Shown: in pieces, positions 1 through 11,147 of the stretch
Layout of the letters: each line of letters starts with the position of its first letter
How positions within the stretch are numbered: position 1 is the first letter of the stretch
DNA from: Alphaproteobacteria bacterium
Lineage (GTDB): Bacteria; Pseudomonadota; Alphaproteobacteria; GCA-2731375
Assembly (NCBI GenBank): GCA_016776605.1
Contig: JADHTB010000017.1
Span: forward strand, 23,274 to 87,273
Length of the DNA: 64,000 nucleotides
Direction: 5' to 3'
Position numbers and translations under genes: made by a program
The notes under the pieces: generated by a model
Told to the model about the DNA's origin: nothing
What the model saw: only the letters and a program-made list of their open reading frames with translations
The model's database searches: none

Positions 1-705
1 GATGCGCCCTATCCACCCTCGGCCAGTTTTTACGAACCCCTGATCACCCTGACCTGGGCGGCGGCGGCCACCAGCCGGGTACAATTGGGAACCTCGGTTC
101 TGGTTTTGCCCCTGCGCACACCGGTGCATCTGGCCAAGGAATTAGCCACCCTGGATCTGTTGAGCGAGGGGCGATTGATCCTGGGCACCGGCGTCGGCTG
201 GATGGAAGGCGAGTTTGACGCCATGGGCGTACCTTTTGCCGACCGGGGCGCTCGGACCGACGATATCATCAACATTCTGCGGGCCTGTTGGGAAGAAGAC
301 CCCATTTCCTACGAGCCAACGGTGGTCAAGGCAAGCTTGCAAGGCATCCGAACCCAGCCGCAACCGGGCCGGCATATACCGATCTGGGTTGGCGGCAATT
401 CCGCCCCTGCCCTGCGCCGGGCCAAGGGCCTGGGCGATGGCTGGCACGGGACCCGCGTGCCACCGGAGGAAGCCAAGGCGATCGTCGCGGACATGCGCGC
501 CGCGCGGGGCCGGGAATTCGTCATTTCAATGCGCCTGTTCTGGGATCCGTTGGAAGATGATCACGACGAGCTGAAGTCCCTGACAGATGCCTATGCCAAG
601 GCCGGCGTCGACGCCCTGGTGCTGGAGCCGCGGCAACGCGGCCTGGAAGACTGGTTGCGGGCGGTGGAGGGCCTGTGGACCCTGGTACAACCCTGGCATG
701 GGTAA
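1..705 (+). CDS. LLM-class flavin-dependent oxidoreductase, 5' end outside window
   Basis: The frame is open from base 1, so the start lies upstream of the window; 234 codons are visible before the TAA at 703. The protein reads as the C-terminal two thirds of a luciferase-like (bacterial LLM) TIM barrel, with the family-typical stretch GVGWMEGEF near visible residues 64-72 and the later GGNSAPALRRA segment. Such enzymes use reduced F420 or FMN to oxidise or reduce small organic substrates in the cytoplasm. The substrate cannot be read from sequence. It is followed 27 bases later by a CobW-type gene on the same strand, which may share its transcript. Confidence 0.85.
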   Translation, partial: DAPYPPSASFYEPLITLTWAAAATSRVQLGTSVLVLPLRTPVHLAKELATLDLLSEGRLILGTGVGWMEGEFDAMGVPFADRGARTDDIINILRACWEEDPISYEPTVVKASLQGIRTQPQPGRHIPIWVGGNSAPALRRAKGLGDGWHGTRVPPEEAKAIVADMRAARGREFVISMRLFWDPLEDDHDELKSLTDAYAKAGVDALVLEPRQRGLEDWLRAVEGLWTLVQPWHG

Positions 706-732
706 AGCCGCAGTAAGTTTACGCGCCGCGTC

Positions 733-1653
733 ATGGCCATCCCCCTAACGGTCATTGGTGGTTTCCTGGGCGCCGGCAAGACGACCCTGTTGAACAATCT
801 GCTGGCCCAGGATACCGGCCTGCGCTTTGCCGTGGTGGTCAACGATTTCGGTGAACTGGCGGTGGATGGCGATCTGCTGGCGGCCCATGGCGGCGATACG
901 GTGACCCTGGCCAACGGCTGTATCTGTTGCACCATGGGGGATGATTTGCTGCTGACGCTGATGCAGCTGATACGCCGGCCCGATCCCCCCGAACATATTC
1001 TGGTGGAGGCCAGCGGCATCGCCGATCCCCGGCCCATCGCCGATATTGCCGTGCGGCACGCTGGTTTGAGCCGGGATGCGGTGGTGGTCCTGGCGGATGC
1101 GGCATTGGTGGAGGAGACGGCGGCGGATCAATATGCCGGCGATACCATCCGCCGCCAATTGGCCGCCGCCGATCTGATAATCCTGAACAAATGCGACCTG
1201 CTGGACGACTATGACCAGAACGAGGTGCGGCAATGGCTGGCCGCCCAGGCCCCCAACGCCGCCATCGTCAAGGCCCGCCAGGCCCAGGTGCCGGCGGATT
1301 TGCTGTTGGGCGTGGGGCTGGGGGACAAGGCCGCCGACGAGAGAGGCCATGCGCACCACAATCACGACTACGGCCACGGGGATGCCTTCCGCGCCGTTTC
1401 CTTCAAATTGACCCAAGCCCTGGACAAGGCCGCGTTCGAGGCCTTCGTGGCGGGCTTGCCCAAATCAATCCTGCGGGCCAAGGGAATTATCCGATTGCGA
1501 GATCGGCCGGGACATTGGGTGTTTCAACTGGTAGGCCGGCGCCACGAACTGTATCCGGCGGAGACTCCATCGCCCGAAAATAACCTGGTGTTCCTGGGCA
1601 CCCCTGAAATGCCCGACGAGGCCGCTTTACGCGCCCTGCTCGGCCAAGTTTAA
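733..1653 (+). CDS. CobW/G3E-family GTPase metallochaperone
   Basis: The 306-residue protein has a P-loop GGFLGAGKTT at residues 9-18, the metal-binding CxCC motif of the G3E family (C63-I-C65-C66), an NKCD guanine-specificity motif, and a His-rich stretch HAHHNHDYGHGD before the C-terminal CobW_C domain. These proteins couple GTP hydrolysis to delivery of zinc, cobalt or another metal to client enzymes. The client is unknown here. The amidohydrolases in the window need metals, but nothing links them directly. No clear Shine-Dalgarno precedes the ATG. The TAA stop is embedded in the left arm of the hairpin repeat that follows. Confidence 0.9.
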   Translation: MAIPLTVIGGFLGAGKTTLLNNLLAQDTGLRFAVVVNDFGELAVDGDLLAAHGGDTVTLANGCICCTMGDDLLLTLMQLIRRPDPPEHILVEASGIADPRPIADIAVRHAGLSRDAVVVLADAALVEETAADQYAGDTIRRQLAAADLIILNKCDLLDDYDQNEVRQWLAAQAPNAAIVKARQAQVPADLLLGVGLGDKAADERGHAHHNHDYGHGDAFRAVSFKLTQALDKAAFEAFVAGLPKSILRAKGIIRLRDRPGHWVFQLVGRRHELYPAETPSPENNLVFLGTPEMPDEAALRALLGQV

Positions 1654-1708
1654 TACGGGGACACAATACTTATATCAACGGATATAAGTATTGTGTCCCC
1701 GTATTAAA
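1649..1708. repeat. GGGGACACAATACT hairpin element, copy 1
   Basis: A perfect 28-bp inverted repeat (1649-1676 and 1681-1708) with a 4-base loop. The arm core is GGGGACACAATACTTATAT, flanked by TAATAC. The left arm supplies the stop codon of the CobW gene. It lies between convergent genes, so it may act as a two-way terminator. Near copies are at 21180-21235 and 58835-58898. The form resembles REP/RAYT-type palindromes, which is inference. Confidence 0.9.
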
Positions 1709-1745
1709 TTACCAGGGTGCGGTGGTGCCGAAAAGTGCGTTGCAC

Positions 1746-2630
1746 TTATAACTTCCGGCTTTCCGCCATCAGGTTGCCGTAATTGGCCAGCAGTATCAGG
1801 GCGGCGCCGACAAAGACCCATAATTCCAGCGGTTCGCCATACATCATCACCCCAACCACGGCAATCAAAGGCAGGCGCAGGAAGTCCATGGGGGCCACGA
1901 CGATGGCATCAGCCAGGCTGACGGCGCGGACGATGCAGAAATGCGCTGTAAAGCCCAGGATGGCTATTAAAATCAGCCACAGACCGGTCACCAGGGATGG
2001 CCAATTCAGGTCGTGGAAGGCCAACATCAGGCCCACTGGGGTCTGCACCAGAGCCATAAAAAATAGAATGGTCACGGGCCGTTCGGTCCGCGCCAGACGT
2101 TTGGTTCCCATCATGGAGCCGGCAAAACCCACGGCCCCGATCAACATGACGATAGCGCCCAGGCTAACCGCCTCCAGCCCAGGCCGCAGGACGACCACGA
2201 CGCCGATAAAACCCAGTAACACCGCGGCCATGCGGGTTTTTGTCAGGCGTTCGCCCAACAGCAACGGCGCCAGCGCCGCGACCCAAAGGGGCGTGGTGAA
2301 TTCCAGGGCGAACAACTGCGCCAGGGGAATGAGGCCCAGGGCAAAAAACCAGCCGAACTGACCCACCAGATGCGAGAAATTGCGGACAATGTGCAGGCCA
2401 ACGCGCCCGGTGCGGAATTGCCCAAAGCCGCCCTTGCTACAGGCCCCATAGAGCACCACCAGGCTCAAACCGATGGCGCTGCGGTAGAACATCAATTGAT
2501 AGACGTCGAGTTCCTCGAACACCGCGCGGCCCGCCACCGCCATGGTGGAGAATGAAACCACGGCGCCGAGCATCCACAGCGCCGCCCCCATCGTGTTGGG
2601 TGTTGGCGCCGTGATGGGTTCCTGGCTCAC
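1746..2630 (-). CDS. EamA/DMT-family transporter
   Basis: The 294-residue protein is almost wholly hydrophobic and fits the ten-helix, two-EamA-domain fold of drug/metabolite transporters in the inner membrane. Recognisable family segments include FYRSAIGLSLVVLY in the first half and GFTAHFCIVRA near helix 8. The GTG start at 2630 lies 10 bases after the gltD stop without a good Shine-Dalgarno, which suggests translational coupling to gltBD. An ATG at residue 14 is an alternative start. The substrate is unknown. Export of an amino acid or related metabolite would fit the neighbours but is only inference. Confidence 0.85.
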   Translation of the reverse strand: MSQEPITAPTPNTMGAALWMLGAVVSFSTMAVAGRAVFEELDVYQLMFYRSAIGLSLVVLYGACSKGGFGQFRTGRVGLHIVRNFSHLVGQFGWFFALGLIPLAQLFALEFTTPLWVAALAPLLLGERLTKTRMAAVLLGFIGVVVVLRPGLEAVSLGAIVMLIGAVGFAGSMMGTKRLARTERPVTILFFMALVQTPVGLMLAFHDLNWPSLVTGLWLILIAILGFTAHFCIVRAVSLADAIVVAPMDFLRLPLIAVVGVMMYGEPLELWVFVGAALILLANYGNLMAESRKL

Positions 2631-2640
2631 GACAGAAGGA

Positions 2641-4095
2641 TCAACGGGGCAGGATTGTACTGCCCATCAAGGCCTGATCAACGGCACGGGCGCATTGCCG
2701 GCCTTCACGGATCGCCCAGACCACCAAGGATTGTCCCCGGCGCATATCGCCAGCGGCAAAAACACCCTCCACGGAGGTTTGGTAGTCCAGCGTATCCGCC
2801 CTGACATTGCCCCTGTCATCCAAGGCAACGCCCAGATCTTCCAGCATCCCGGCCTTGGTCGGATGCACGAAGCCCATGGCGAGCAGCACCAGATCGGCTT
2901 TTAACTCGAAGGCGCTATCCGGGACCTCGTTCATGGTCATGGCCCCCGCGGCGCCCTTGTCCCAACTAACGCGCACCAGTTCCAGCGCTTCGACCTTGCC
3001 ATTGGCGGCGCGGATATTTTTTGTCAGCACGGACCAATCCCGTGTACAGCCCTCGTCATGGGAGCTGGACGTACGCAGCTTGGTGGGCCAATTTGGCCAG
3101 GTCAGCGCCTTGTCTTCGTGTTCGGGCGGCTTCGGCATGATCTCCAACTGTGTGACAGACGCCGCGCCCTGGCGGTTGGAGGTGCCGACACAATCCGAGC
3201 CGGTATCGCCGCCACCAATGACCACGACATGTTTGCCCGTGGCCAGAATTTCAGGGCGGCCCCCGCCATCCAGATCCAGCGATTCCCCGGCCAGGCGCCG
3301 GTTCTGCTGGCCCAGGAATTCCATCGCGAAATGCACGCCGTCCAACTCCCGCCCCGGCACCGGCATATCGCGGGGATGTTCCGCCCCCCCGGTCAGCACC
3401 ACCGCGTCGAATTTTTCCCTGACTTCCTCAATTGGGATGGCGCCGCCGATGTGACTGTTGGCGCGAAACTCCACCCCCTCGGCCCGCATCTGCGCCATGC
3501 GCCGGTCGATGAATTTCTTTTCCAGCTTGAAATCGGGAATGCCATAGCGCATCAGGCCGCCGATCCGGGCATTCTTTTCGAACAAAACCACATTATGGCC
3601 GGCCCGCGCCAGTTGCTGCGAACAGGCCATGCCGGCCGGGCCGGAGCCAACCACGGCCACGGTTTTGCCGGTCCGGTGCTTGGCGATGCGGGGCACGATC
3701 CAGCCCTCCGCCCAGCCTTTTTCGACAATCGACACCTCGATCGTCTTGATGGTCACCGGTTGATCCGTGATGTTCAGGGTGCAGGAAGCCTCGCACGGGG
3801 CGGGACAGATGCGGCCGGTGAATTCGGGAAAGTTATTGGTCGAATGCAGGACCCGCAGCGCCTCGTGCCATTCACCCTGATAGACCAGATCGTTCCATTC
3901 CGGAATGATGTTATTGACCGGACAGCCATTGTGGCAAAAGGGGATGCCGCAATCCATGCAGCGCGCACCCTGTTGCCTTGCCTCCGGCTCCGACATGGGG
4001 ATAGTGAATTCGTTATAATTGCGAAGCCGCTCCGCCGTGGGCTCATACGAAAGGTCCCGACGGGCGATTTCCATAAATCCTGTTGGCTTACCCAT
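2641..4095 (-). CDS. gltD: Glutamate synthase (NADPH) small subunit
   Basis: This 484-residue flavoprotein passes electrons from NADPH through FAD and Fe-S clusters to the large subunit, which makes glutamate from 2-oxoglutarate and glutamine. The N-terminal cluster-binding cysteines are C46, C49, C54 and C58, and a second group lies in the segment CPAPCEASC near residues 97-105. FAD-binding GSGPAG is at 150-155 and the NADPH-binding GGGDTGSDC follows in the second half. Length is normal for the family. The start is 5 bases after the gltB stop, so the two are co-transcribed and probably coupled. Confidence 0.96.
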   Translation of the reverse strand: MGKPTGFMEIARRDLSYEPTAERLRNYNEFTIPMSEPEARQQGARCMDCGIPFCHNGCPVNNIIPEWNDLVYQGEWHEALRVLHSTNNFPEFTGRICPAPCEASCTLNITDQPVTIKTIEVSIVEKGWAEGWIVPRIAKHRTGKTVAVVGSGPAGMACSQQLARAGHNVVLFEKNARIGGLMRYGIPDFKLEKKFIDRRMAQMRAEGVEFRANSHIGGAIPIEEVREKFDAVVLTGGAEHPRDMPVPGRELDGVHFAMEFLGQQNRRLAGESLDLDGGGRPEILATGKHVVVIGGGDTGSDCVGTSNRQGAASVTQLEIMPKPPEHEDKALTWPNWPTKLRTSSSHDEGCTRDWSVLTKNIRAANGKVEALELVRVSWDKGAAGAMTMNEVPDSAFELKADLVLLAMGFVHPTKAGMLEDLGVALDDRGNVRADTLDYQTSVEGVFAAGDMRRGQSLVVWAIREGRQCARAVDQALMGSTILPR

Positions 4096-4100
4096 ATGAC

Positions 4101-7100
4101 TTACTCACCCCCCACGGCAACGCTGAGGCCGGCGCGGGATTCATCTGCCACGGCCCGTGACCGGGACTGCATTTCCTGCAAGGCGCGGCGATAATCCACC
4201 GGCATCACCTTGACGAAACGTGGCAGATAATCGTCCCATTTTTCCAATATCATCGCGGCCCGTTCACTGCCCGTGTAGCGCAGATGGTTCTCGATCAGGC
4301 CGAAAAGACGCTGTGCGTCGTGCCGGGTCATGTCATGCACCAGATCAACCCGGCCATGGGATTCCAAATCACCGCCCTGGTGATCCAGGTATTCCATGAC
4401 CTGATCCTCGTCCGCAATCGGCTCCAACTCCACCATGGCCATGTTGCAGCGTTGCGCGAAATCATGGCTTTCATCCAACACATAGGCGATGCCGCCGCTC
4501 ATCCCCGCCGCGAAGTTGCGCCCCGTGGCGCCCAACACGACGACCACGCCGCCCGTCATATATTCGCAGCCATGATCGCCCACGCCTTCGACCACCGCCG
4601 TGACACCGGAATTGCGCACGCCAAAGCGTTCGCCGGCAACGCCACGGAAATAGCATTCTCCGCTAACAGCGCCATACAGCACCGTGTTGCCGATCAGGAT
4701 ATTTTCCTCCGGCGTGAGGCTGGAAACCTTGGATGGATAGATGATCAAACGGCCACCCGACAGCCCCTTACCCACATAGTCGTTGGCGTCACCTTCCAAC
4801 TCGAGAGTGACCCCATGGCTAAGGAAAGCGCCAAAACTTTGCCCGGCGGTGCCCGTCAGTTTGACATGGATGGCGCCATCGTCCAGGCCCGCCGTGCCGT
4901 AGCGTTTGGCGATCCGGCCCGAAAGCATGGTTCCGACCGTACGGTTGATGTTGCGGACCGTCAGGTCGATTTTGACCGCCTCGCCACGTTCAATGGCCGG
5001 TTCCGACAGAGCGATCAACTGGTGATCAAGGGCATTTTCCAGGCCGTGGTCCTGTTCCTCGGATTTGCGAATGGCCACGCCCGGGCCCGGTGTCGGCATA
5101 TGCAGCAGGGGGGCCAGGTCAAGTCCCTTGGCCTTCCAATGCTGCACGGCGGCCCGAATTTCCAGCCGGTCGCGCTGGCCAATCATTTCGTTGATGCTGC
5201 GAAAGCCCATTTTCGCCATCAACTCGCGGATTTCCTCCGCCAGGAAGGTGAAAAAATTGATCACATGTTCGGGCTGCCCAGGGAACAGCTTGCGCAGTTC
5301 CGGGTCCTGGGTCGCTACCCCCACCGGGCAGGTGTTCAGGTGGCATTTGCGCATCATGATGCAGCCTTGGGAAATCAGCGCCGCCGTGGCGATGCCGAAT
5401 TCGTCGGCCCCCAACAAGGCGCCGATAACCACGTCCCGGCCGGTACGCAAGCCACCGTCGACCTGCACCGCGATACGGCCCCGCAGACCATTCATCACCA
5501 GGGTCTGGTGGGTTTCCGCCAGGCCGATTTCCCATGGACTGCCGGCGTTCTGGATCGAGGTAATAGGCGAGGCGCCAGTGCCGCCATCAAAGCCCGAGAT
5601 CGTGACATGATCGGCATGCGCCTTGGAGACGCCGGCGGCGACCGTGCCGACACCCAGTTCGGAAACCAGCTTGACCGAAATGCGCGCCTCGGGATTGACG
5701 TTCTTCAAGTCGTGGATCAATTGCGCCAGATCCTCGATGGAATAGATGTCATGATGGGGGGGCGGCGAAATCAGGCCCACGCCCGGCGTCGAATGGCGCA
5801 CCCGGGCGATCCAGTCATCGACCTTATAGCCAGGCAATTGCCCGCCCTCGCCGGGCTTGGCGCCCTGGGCCATCTTGATCTGTATGTCCGAGGCGTGCGC
5901 CAGATATTCCGCCATTACGCCAAAGCGGCCCGATGCTACCTGTCTGATGGCCGAGCGCATGCTGTCGCCATTCTTTAGAGGGCGATTGCGTTCCGCTTCC
6001 TCGCCACCCTCGCCGCTGTTCGACTTGCCGCCGATACGGTTCATGGCGATGGCCAGATTGGTATGCGCCTCCCAACTGATGGAGCCAAAGGACATGGCGC
6101 CCGTGGCGAAGCGCTTGAAGATCTCGGTAACCGGTTCGACCTCATCCAGGGGGATGGGTTCGTCGGCCAACTTTAATTCGAACAGACCGCGCAGATTGCT
6201 CAGTTTTTCGTCCTGTTCGTTGATGCGCCGCGCATAAGCCTGATACTTGCCCCGATCATTGGCGCGCACGGCATGCTGCAACAGCGCCACCGTCTCTGGC
6301 GTCCAGGCATGTTCTTCGCCGCGTAGGCGATAGGCCAAATCACCGCCCGCTTTCAAAGTGTCGCGATAGGGCAGGGCGTCGCGATAGGCGAACAGATGCC
6401 GACGCACGGTTTCCTCGGCGATTTCGTCCAGGCCGATGCCGCCAATGGCGCATCTGGTGCCGGTAAAGTGTTGGTCCAGTAGTTCCTGGCTCAACCCCAC
6501 GGCGTCGAAAATCTGGGCGCCGCAATAGGATTGATAGGTTGAAATGCCCATTTTCGACATCACCTTCAAGATGCCCTTGGCGACCGCCTTGATATAGCGG
6601 TGATGCAATTCGCTTTCGTCCAGGTCTTCCGGCAATTTCGGCCGCAGCCCCGACAGGGTGTCAAAGGCCAGATAGGGATTGATCGCCTCGGCACCGTAAC
6701 CGGCCAGCAGGCAGAAATCGTGCACCCGCCGGGCCTCGCCCGTCTCTACCACCAGGCCCACTTCCGTGCGCAGGCCGGCGCGGATCAGGTGATGATGCAC
6801 ACTGGCCGTGGCCAGCAGAATGGGAATAGCGACCCGGTCCGCATCAACGCCCCGGTCCGACAGGATCAGAATGTTGTAGGTGGGTCTTTCCACAACCTCC
6901 TCGGCCAACTGGCAGAGTTCCTCCACGGCCCGGGCCATGCCCCCGGCGCCTTCCGAGACTAGATAGGTAACATCCAGGGTATAGGTGCGGAAGGCACGGT
7001 CAACCTGGTTCTCGACCCGGCGAACCCGTTCCAGATCCATGTTGGTCAGGATGGGTTGCCGTACCTCGAGGCGTCTTTTCGTACCCGCGTCGTCTGGATC

Positions 7101-8774
7101 CAGCAGGTTGGGCCGGGGACCGATCAGCGAAACCAGGGACATCACCAGCTCTTCACGGGTCGAGTCGATGGGCGGATTGGTGACCTGGGCAAAACATTGC
7201 TTGAAATAATCGGACAGCCGCTTGGGTTGGTCCGAAAGCACGGCCAGGGGAATGTCCATGCCCATGGAGCCGATCGGATCCTGTCCTGTCAGGGCCATGG
7301 GCGTCAGAAAGAATTTGGTATCTTCCTGGGTGTAGCCAAAAGCCTGCTGGCGGTCCAGCAAGGTACGGGCATCGGGTGCCATGGGGCCAACTTCATCGGG
7401 CAGGTCCTCTAGCTGGATTTGGGTCTCATCCAGCCATTTCTGATAGGGCTTGGCCTGGGCCAGAGACGCCTTGATCTCTTCGTCGCCGATGATGCGGCCT
7501 TCTTCCAGATCGATCAGGAACATTTTGCCCGGTTGCAGGCGCCATTTCCGCACGATCTTTTCTTCCGGTATATCCAGCACGCCGACTTCCGATGCCATGA
7601 TCACCAGATCGTCGTCGGTGACAACATAACGGGCCGGCCGCAGGCCGTTGCGGTCCAGGGTGGCACCGATCTGCCGGCCATCCGTAAAGGGAATGGCCGC
7701 GGGGCCGTCCCACGGCTCCATCAGGCTGGCATGATATTCGTAAAAGGCGCGACGGTCGGCATCCATCAAGGCGTTGTCGTTCCAGGCCTCGGGGATCATC
7801 ATCATCATCGCGTGAGACAAGGAATAGCCGCCCGCGATCAGCAATTCGAAGGCGTTGTCGTAGGTCGCAGAATCCGAAGAGCCATCGCCGATCAACGGCC
7901 ACAGTTTTGCCAGATCATCGCCCAGGACCGCGGACTTCATGGAATGACGCCGGGCCGCCATCCAGTTGATGTTGCCGCGCACCGTGTTGATTTCACCGTT
8001 GTGGCACAAATAGCGGAAGGGCTGCGCCAGACGCCAGGAGGGGAAAGTGTTGGTGGAAAAGCGCTGATGCACCAGGGCCAGGGCGGATTCCGCACGCTCA
8101 TCCCGCAGATCACGGTAATAGGTCGACAGATTGCCCGACAGCACCATGCCTTTATAGACGATGGTCCGGCTGGACATTGACGCGACATAGAAGCCATCGG
8201 CGGCCTCGGCCGCGCTTTGCCAGACCACCCGGTGGACCTGCTTGCGGATAACGAACAGCTTTCGTTCGAAAGCATCCTGATCGGCGGTATGGGGGCCGCG
8301 GCCAACGAAGAATTGCCGGATCAGCGGCTCGTCCGGCTTAACGCTTTCGCCCAGGCAGGAATTATCCACGGGCACATCGCGCCAGCCCAGACAGATTTGG
8401 CCTTCATCGGCCGTGACTTTTTCGATCGCCGCGACACATCGTGCCGCCGTTGCCTCGTGGCGGGGCAGAAATAACATGGCGACGGCATAATCACCGGCGG
8501 CAGGCAGCGTGATGCCGCCACCGCCATCACCGGCGCATTCCTCGCGCAGCAACCGGTCGGGAATTTGCAGCAGGATTCCGGCACCGTCACCGGCCAGCGG
8601 GTCAGCGCCAACCGCGCCCCGATGGTCCAGATTGACCAGTATCTGTAGCCCCTGACGAATAATCTCGTGGCTTTTTCGGTTTTTGATGTTCGCTATAAAA
8701 CCAACGCCGCAATTTTCGTGCTCGTTTTCCGGGGTGTATAAGCCTTGCGGCTTGGGCAAGCCCCTAACATTCAT
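4101..8774 (-). CDS. gltB: Glutamate synthase large subunit
   Basis: At 1557 residues this is a full-length GOGAT alpha subunit. The N-terminal glutamine amidotransferase should be exposed after removal of a 21-residue propeptide, leaving Cys22 (in ENCGVGF) as nucleophile. The FMN/2-oxoglutarate synthase domain contains the 3Fe-4S ligands in the pattern C-x5-C-x4-C ([12 protein letters not shown], roughly residues 1137-1148), and the C-terminal part is the glycine-rich GXGXG beta-helix. An AGGAAG ribosome-binding site at 8782-8787 supports the ATG start. It heads a leftward gltB-gltD operon that probably runs into the EamA transporter gene. Confidence 0.97.
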   Translation of the reverse strand: MNVRGLPKPQGLYTPENEHENCGVGFIANIKNRKSHEIIRQGLQILVNLDHRGAVGADPLAGDGAGILLQIPDRLLREECAGDGGGGITLPAAGDYAVAMLFLPRHEATAARCVAAIEKVTADEGQICLGWRDVPVDNSCLGESVKPDEPLIRQFFVGRGPHTADQDAFERKLFVIRKQVHRVVWQSAAEAADGFYVASMSSRTIVYKGMVLSGNLSTYYRDLRDERAESALALVHQRFSTNTFPSWRLAQPFRYLCHNGEINTVRGNINWMAARRHSMKSAVLGDDLAKLWPLIGDGSSDSATYDNAFELLIAGGYSLSHAMMMMIPEAWNDNALMDADRRAFYEYHASLMEPWDGPAAIPFTDGRQIGATLDRNGLRPARYVVTDDDLVIMASEVGVLDIPEEKIVRKWRLQPGKMFLIDLEEGRIIGDEEIKASLAQAKPYQKWLDETQIQLEDLPDEVGPMAPDARTLLDRQQAFGYTQEDTKFFLTPMALTGQDPIGSMGMDIPLAVLSDQPKRLSDYFKQCFAQVTNPPIDSTREELVMSLVSLIGPRPNLLDPDDAGTKRRLEVRQPILTNMDLERVRRVENQVDRAFRTYTLDVTYLVSEGAGGMARAVEELCQLAEEVVERPTYNILILSDRGVDADRVAIPILLATASVHHHLIRAGLRTEVGLVVETGEARRVHDFCLLAGYGAEAINPYLAFDTLSGLRPKLPEDLDESELHHRYIKAVAKGILKVMSKMGISTYQSYCGAQIFDAVGLSQELLDQHFTGTRCAIGGIGLDEIAEETVRRHLFAYRDALPYRDTLKAGGDLAYRLRGEEHAWTPETVALLQHAVRANDRGKYQAYARRINEQDEKLSNLRGLFELKLADEPIPLDEVEPVTEIFKRFATGAMSFGSISWEAHTNLAIAMNRIGGKSNSGEGGEEAERNRPLKNGDSMRSAIRQVASGRFGVMAEYLAHASDIQIKMAQGAKPGEGGQLPGYKVDDWIARVRHSTPGVGLISPPPHHDIYSIEDLAQLIHDLKNVNPEARISVKLVSELGVGTVAAGVSKAHADHVTISGFDGGTGASPITSIQNAGSPWEIGLAETHQTLVMNGLRGRIAVQVDGGLRTGRDVVIGALLGADEFGIATAALISQGCIMMRKCHLNTCPVGVATQDPELRKLFPGQPEHVINFFTFLAEEIRELMAKMGFRSINEMIGQRDRLEIRAAVQHWKAKGLDLAPLLHMPTPGPGVAIRKSEEQDHGLENALDHQLIALSEPAIERGEAVKIDLTVRNINRTVGTMLSGRIAKRYGTAGLDDGAIHVKLTGTAGQSFGAFLSHGVTLELEGDANDYVGKGLSGGRLIIYPSKVSSLTPEENILIGNTVLYGAVSGECYFRGVAGERFGVRNSGVTAVVEGVGDHGCEYMTGGVVVVLGATGRNFAAGMSGGIAYVLDESHDFAQRCNMAMVELEPIADEDQVMEYLDHQGGDLESHGRVDLVHDMTRHDAQRLFGLIENHLRYTGSERAAMILEKWDDYLPRFVKVMPVDYRRALQEMQSRSRAVADESRAGLSVAVGGE

Positions 8775-9189
8775 ATTGTCACTTCCTAATTACCTATTGA
8801 TCCCAATACGCCGGTCGCTATCCGGTCGCCACTTTTACGTCACAAACTTCACAGCAGCGTTGGCTCTGGGTGAGCCACCTCCACGCGCTTCATCGTCAAT
8901 TACGCCCGCCCGGTCAAGCCCCGACCAGCCTCACACCCAGCCTCACATCCAGCAACTGGATAATATAGCACGAATTTCCCAAAGTCGTGAATCGTAGCCT
9001 CGTGGCGACGCTTGCGTTCACGATTAAATTCATTATGTATGGCGTATTACCATTTAAAGATGTATTGCGAAGATAAATGTACGCTATTTTGTCATTGCAT
9101 TACAGTCATTCAATCATAAGGCGCGACCAGCCGTTGCCTCGCATTTGCATCACAGGGGCGCCAACCACCAATTCCCAGGGTATTCTGGC
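8775..9189. other. Intergenic region upstream of gltB
   Basis: 415 bases with no supported gene. It is noticeably AT-rich from about 8955 to 9120, unlike the flanking coding DNA, and must hold the gltB promoter and the end of the hydroxy-acid oxidase operon. Weak inverted repeats occur (CACGA/TCGTG at 8970-8990; TCGTGAA/TTCACGA at 8985-9023). I cannot assign a definite -35/-10 pair or a known NtrC, Lrp or riboswitch signature. Confidence 0.5.
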
Positions 9190-10293
9190 TTAAGGTTGCT
9201 TTGCCGGCAATAGGGGAAATGCACTTAAGACATGGGGCGGATCAACCGCCGGGGCAGCGGTCAGATGCGCCGGCGATAATTCGGCCAGGGACGTCAGCCC
9301 CATCAGGCCCATGGCGATCTGCATCTCTTCCGCCAACAGATCAATGGCCCTGACCAGACCTTCTTCACCCGCCGCGCCCAGGCCCATGGCGGTCAGGCGG
9401 CCCAGAGCCACCACGTCGGCACCCAGCGCCAGCGCCTTGATGATATCGGTGCCGCGCAAAAAACCGCCATCGACGATCACCGCCGCCCGGCCATCCATGG
9501 CGGCGACGATTTCCGGCAACACCGCGGTGCTGCCCTGCGCCTGATCCAACTGCCGGCCGCCGTGGTTGGAAACCCAGACGCCATCGACGCCCAGATCACA
9601 GGCCATGGCCGCATCCTCCGCCGTCATGATGCCCTTTAACAGCAACGGTATGTCGTGAAGCCGTTTAAAACGTTCCACATCTTTCCAGTTCAAGGCGGCC
9701 TGATGGTCCTGTCCGCCGGCGGTCTTTCGCCAAGGTTTGACAAACCGGTTGACGATATCCCGCTCCCGCCGGGAATAGACGGCGACATCGACCGTCAGGC
9801 AAAAGGCGGTATAGCCGGCCGCTTGGGCCCGTTGTACATGATCGTCAACCCAGGCCTCGTCGCCGCGCACATACAGTTGGAATATTTTCGGTCCCGCCGC
9901 CGCCGCCGCCGTGGCTTCCAGTCCCGGTGCCGAAACCGAGCTTAGTGTTGTCAACATGCCGTGCCGGGCCGCCGCCCGGGCCGCCGCCGCGCCGCCCTCC
10001 GCATCAAAGGATTCCAACGAGCCGATGGGCGCGAAACTAAGGGGCAGTTCCAGATCGACGCCCAGAAATTTGCTGGAAATATCGATCTTGCGGACGTCGC
10101 GCAACATGCGCGGCCGCAGCGCCAGCATATCCAGGGCCAGGCGGTTGCGCTTGGCCGTGGTCTCGGTCTCTGTCGCGCCGAGCATATAGTCCCAGATGTT
10201 GCGCGGCAGGCGGGCCCGTGCCTCCGCCGCGATTTCGTGCAGGGCCTGAAAGCGTCCAATGGTGGCGGGTTTGCTGCGGTCGTCTCTAAACAA
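9190..10293 (-). CDS. FMN-dependent alpha-hydroxy-acid oxidase/dehydrogenase
   Basis: The 367-residue product belongs to the glycolate oxidase/L-lactate dehydrogenase (LldD) TIM-barrel family, which oxidises 2-hydroxy acids to 2-oxo acids with FMN. The active-site segment SNHGGRQLD carries the catalytic His and Arg, and the phosphate-binding DGGFLRGTDI and GADVVALGR segments follow. The frame stays open upstream into the next gene, but I prefer the TTG at 10293. It lies 2 bases after that gene's stop and has GGAG about 8 bases upstream, and it gives the usual family N-terminus. It is the last gene of a cupin/NTF2/oxidase operon. Substrate unknown. Confidence 0.88.
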   Translation of the reverse strand: MFRDDRSKPATIGRFQALHEIAAEARARLPRNIWDYMLGATETETTAKRNRLALDMLALRPRMLRDVRKIDISSKFLGVDLELPLSFAPIGSLESFDAEGGAAAARAAARHGMLTTLSSVSAPGLEATAAAAAGPKIFQLYVRGDEAWVDDHVQRAQAAGYTAFCLTVDVAVYSRRERDIVNRFVKPWRKTAGGQDHQAALNWKDVERFKRLHDIPLLLKGIMTAEDAAMACDLGVDGVWVSNHGGRQLDQAQGSTAVLPEIVAAMDGRAAVIVDGGFLRGTDIIKALALGADVVALGRLTAMGLGAAGEEGLVRAIDLLAEEMQIAMGLMGLTSLAELSPAHLTAAPAVDPPHVLSAFPLLPAKQP

Positions 10294-10295
10294 GG

Positions 10296-10706
10296 CTAGG
10301 TCTCCATCATATTCAATTGTAAGACCTTGGCCTTGGCATAGGTCAGTTTGGTGGTAATTTTTCCCGCATTGTTGAAATGCAGAATATCCAGGCCCCGCCA
10401 ACCGGCCCGCCCACGCTTGGTATCGAAGGAGCAAAGCCAACGGATCATGGTTTTGCCCTGGCCTGGGTCAATGAATAAATCCTCCGCCGCGAAGTGCATG
10501 GCGCCATACTCCCCATCGAACTGCGGTTGAAAAGCCGCACGGATCGCGGCCAGCCCCTCGGCCACCGCGCCGTCGTGCTGATCGTAGACCGCCCCCTCGT
10601 CGGCGAAATACGACATCATGGCGTCCAGATCATTATCGTTGAAGGTTTCCGTGAAGGCGCGGGTCAATTGTTCCAACGCCGCGCGGTCCAGGCCCTTGTC
10701 ATTCAT
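10296..10706 (-). CDS. SnoaL/NTF2-like protein
   Basis: A 136-residue protein with the layout of the NTF2-like/SnoaL cone fold. An N-terminal helix (LTRAFTETFNDNDLDAMMSYF) is followed by strands and a C-terminal LDILHFNNAGKI segment typical of polyketide-cyclase-like and small-molecule-binding members. It could be an isomerase, cyclase or non-catalytic binding protein. The gene lies between a cupin and an FMN oxidase with very small gaps, so it probably acts on the same metabolite. No catalytic residue can be assigned with confidence. Confidence 0.8.
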   Translation of the reverse strand: MNDKGLDRAALEQLTRAFTETFNDNDLDAMMSYFADEGAVYDQHDGAVAEGLAAIRAAFQPQFDGEYGAMHFAAEDLFIDPGQGKTMIRWLCSFDTKRGRAGWRGLDILHFNNAGKITTKLTYAKAKVLQLNMMET

Positions 10707-10718
10707 CGCCTTATCTCC

Positions 10719-11024
10719 CTAATCGTAGCCGAACAGCCAGCGCGAGGTGCCGTGGTGAATATTGCAGACCGAATGCAGGGCGCCGGCGGGAATAAAGACT
10801 TCGTCGCCCGGCCCCATTTCCACCCGCAACTCGCCCACGGTCATTTCCAGCCGGCCCTCGACCACCGTCACTAATTCGTTGGTGGCATGGGTAAAGTCCA
10901 GCCATTGCTGCCCCGGCGGATCGACGAACAGGTTGCAGCTATAGCCGCGTTTTTGCCAATCGGCGGCAACCATGTCGCCATTGACCGGGGCCGTGAATTT
11001 ACCTTGTTGTAGAAGTTCCGTCAT
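10719..11024 (-). CDS. Cupin-domain protein
   Basis: A 101-residue single-domain cupin. The two conserved motifs are present: one around VEGRLEMTVGELRVEMGPGDEVFIPAGALHSV and a closing strand ending in WLFGYD. Small cupins of this type bind a metal and act as isomerases, dioxygenases or ligand sensors in the cytoplasm. It is the first gene of the leftward three-gene operon with the NTF2-like protein and the hydroxy-acid oxidase. The promoter should lie in the 123-base divergent gap up to 11147. Confidence 0.85.
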   Translation of the reverse strand: MTELLQQGKFTAPVNGDMVAADWQKRGYSCNLFVDPPGQQWLDFTHATNELVTVVEGRLEMTVGELRVEMGPGDEVFIPAGALHSVCNIHHGTSRWLFGYD

Positions 11025-11147
11025 GGCACGTCCTCCCGCCCGCCGGACGCAATGTACGCAGCCGCTTTCCGGGGCGCCAGAACTTTCCTGCTTGACCGCC
11101 CCCCCAATGTCGAGAAACTTAGGCGGGGTTTATTTTGGGAGGGAACG

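Noticed and set aside
4284-5978. Very long open frame (564 codons) on the + strand inside gltB
   Set aside because: It is antisense to a full-length glutamate synthase with intact motifs; high GC content gives long shadow frames. No ribosome-binding site or family resemblance is seen.
8775-9189. Riboswitch or NtrC site upstream of gltB
   Set aside because: The AT-rich stretch and small inverted repeats do not match any riboswitch or operator consensus I can identify.
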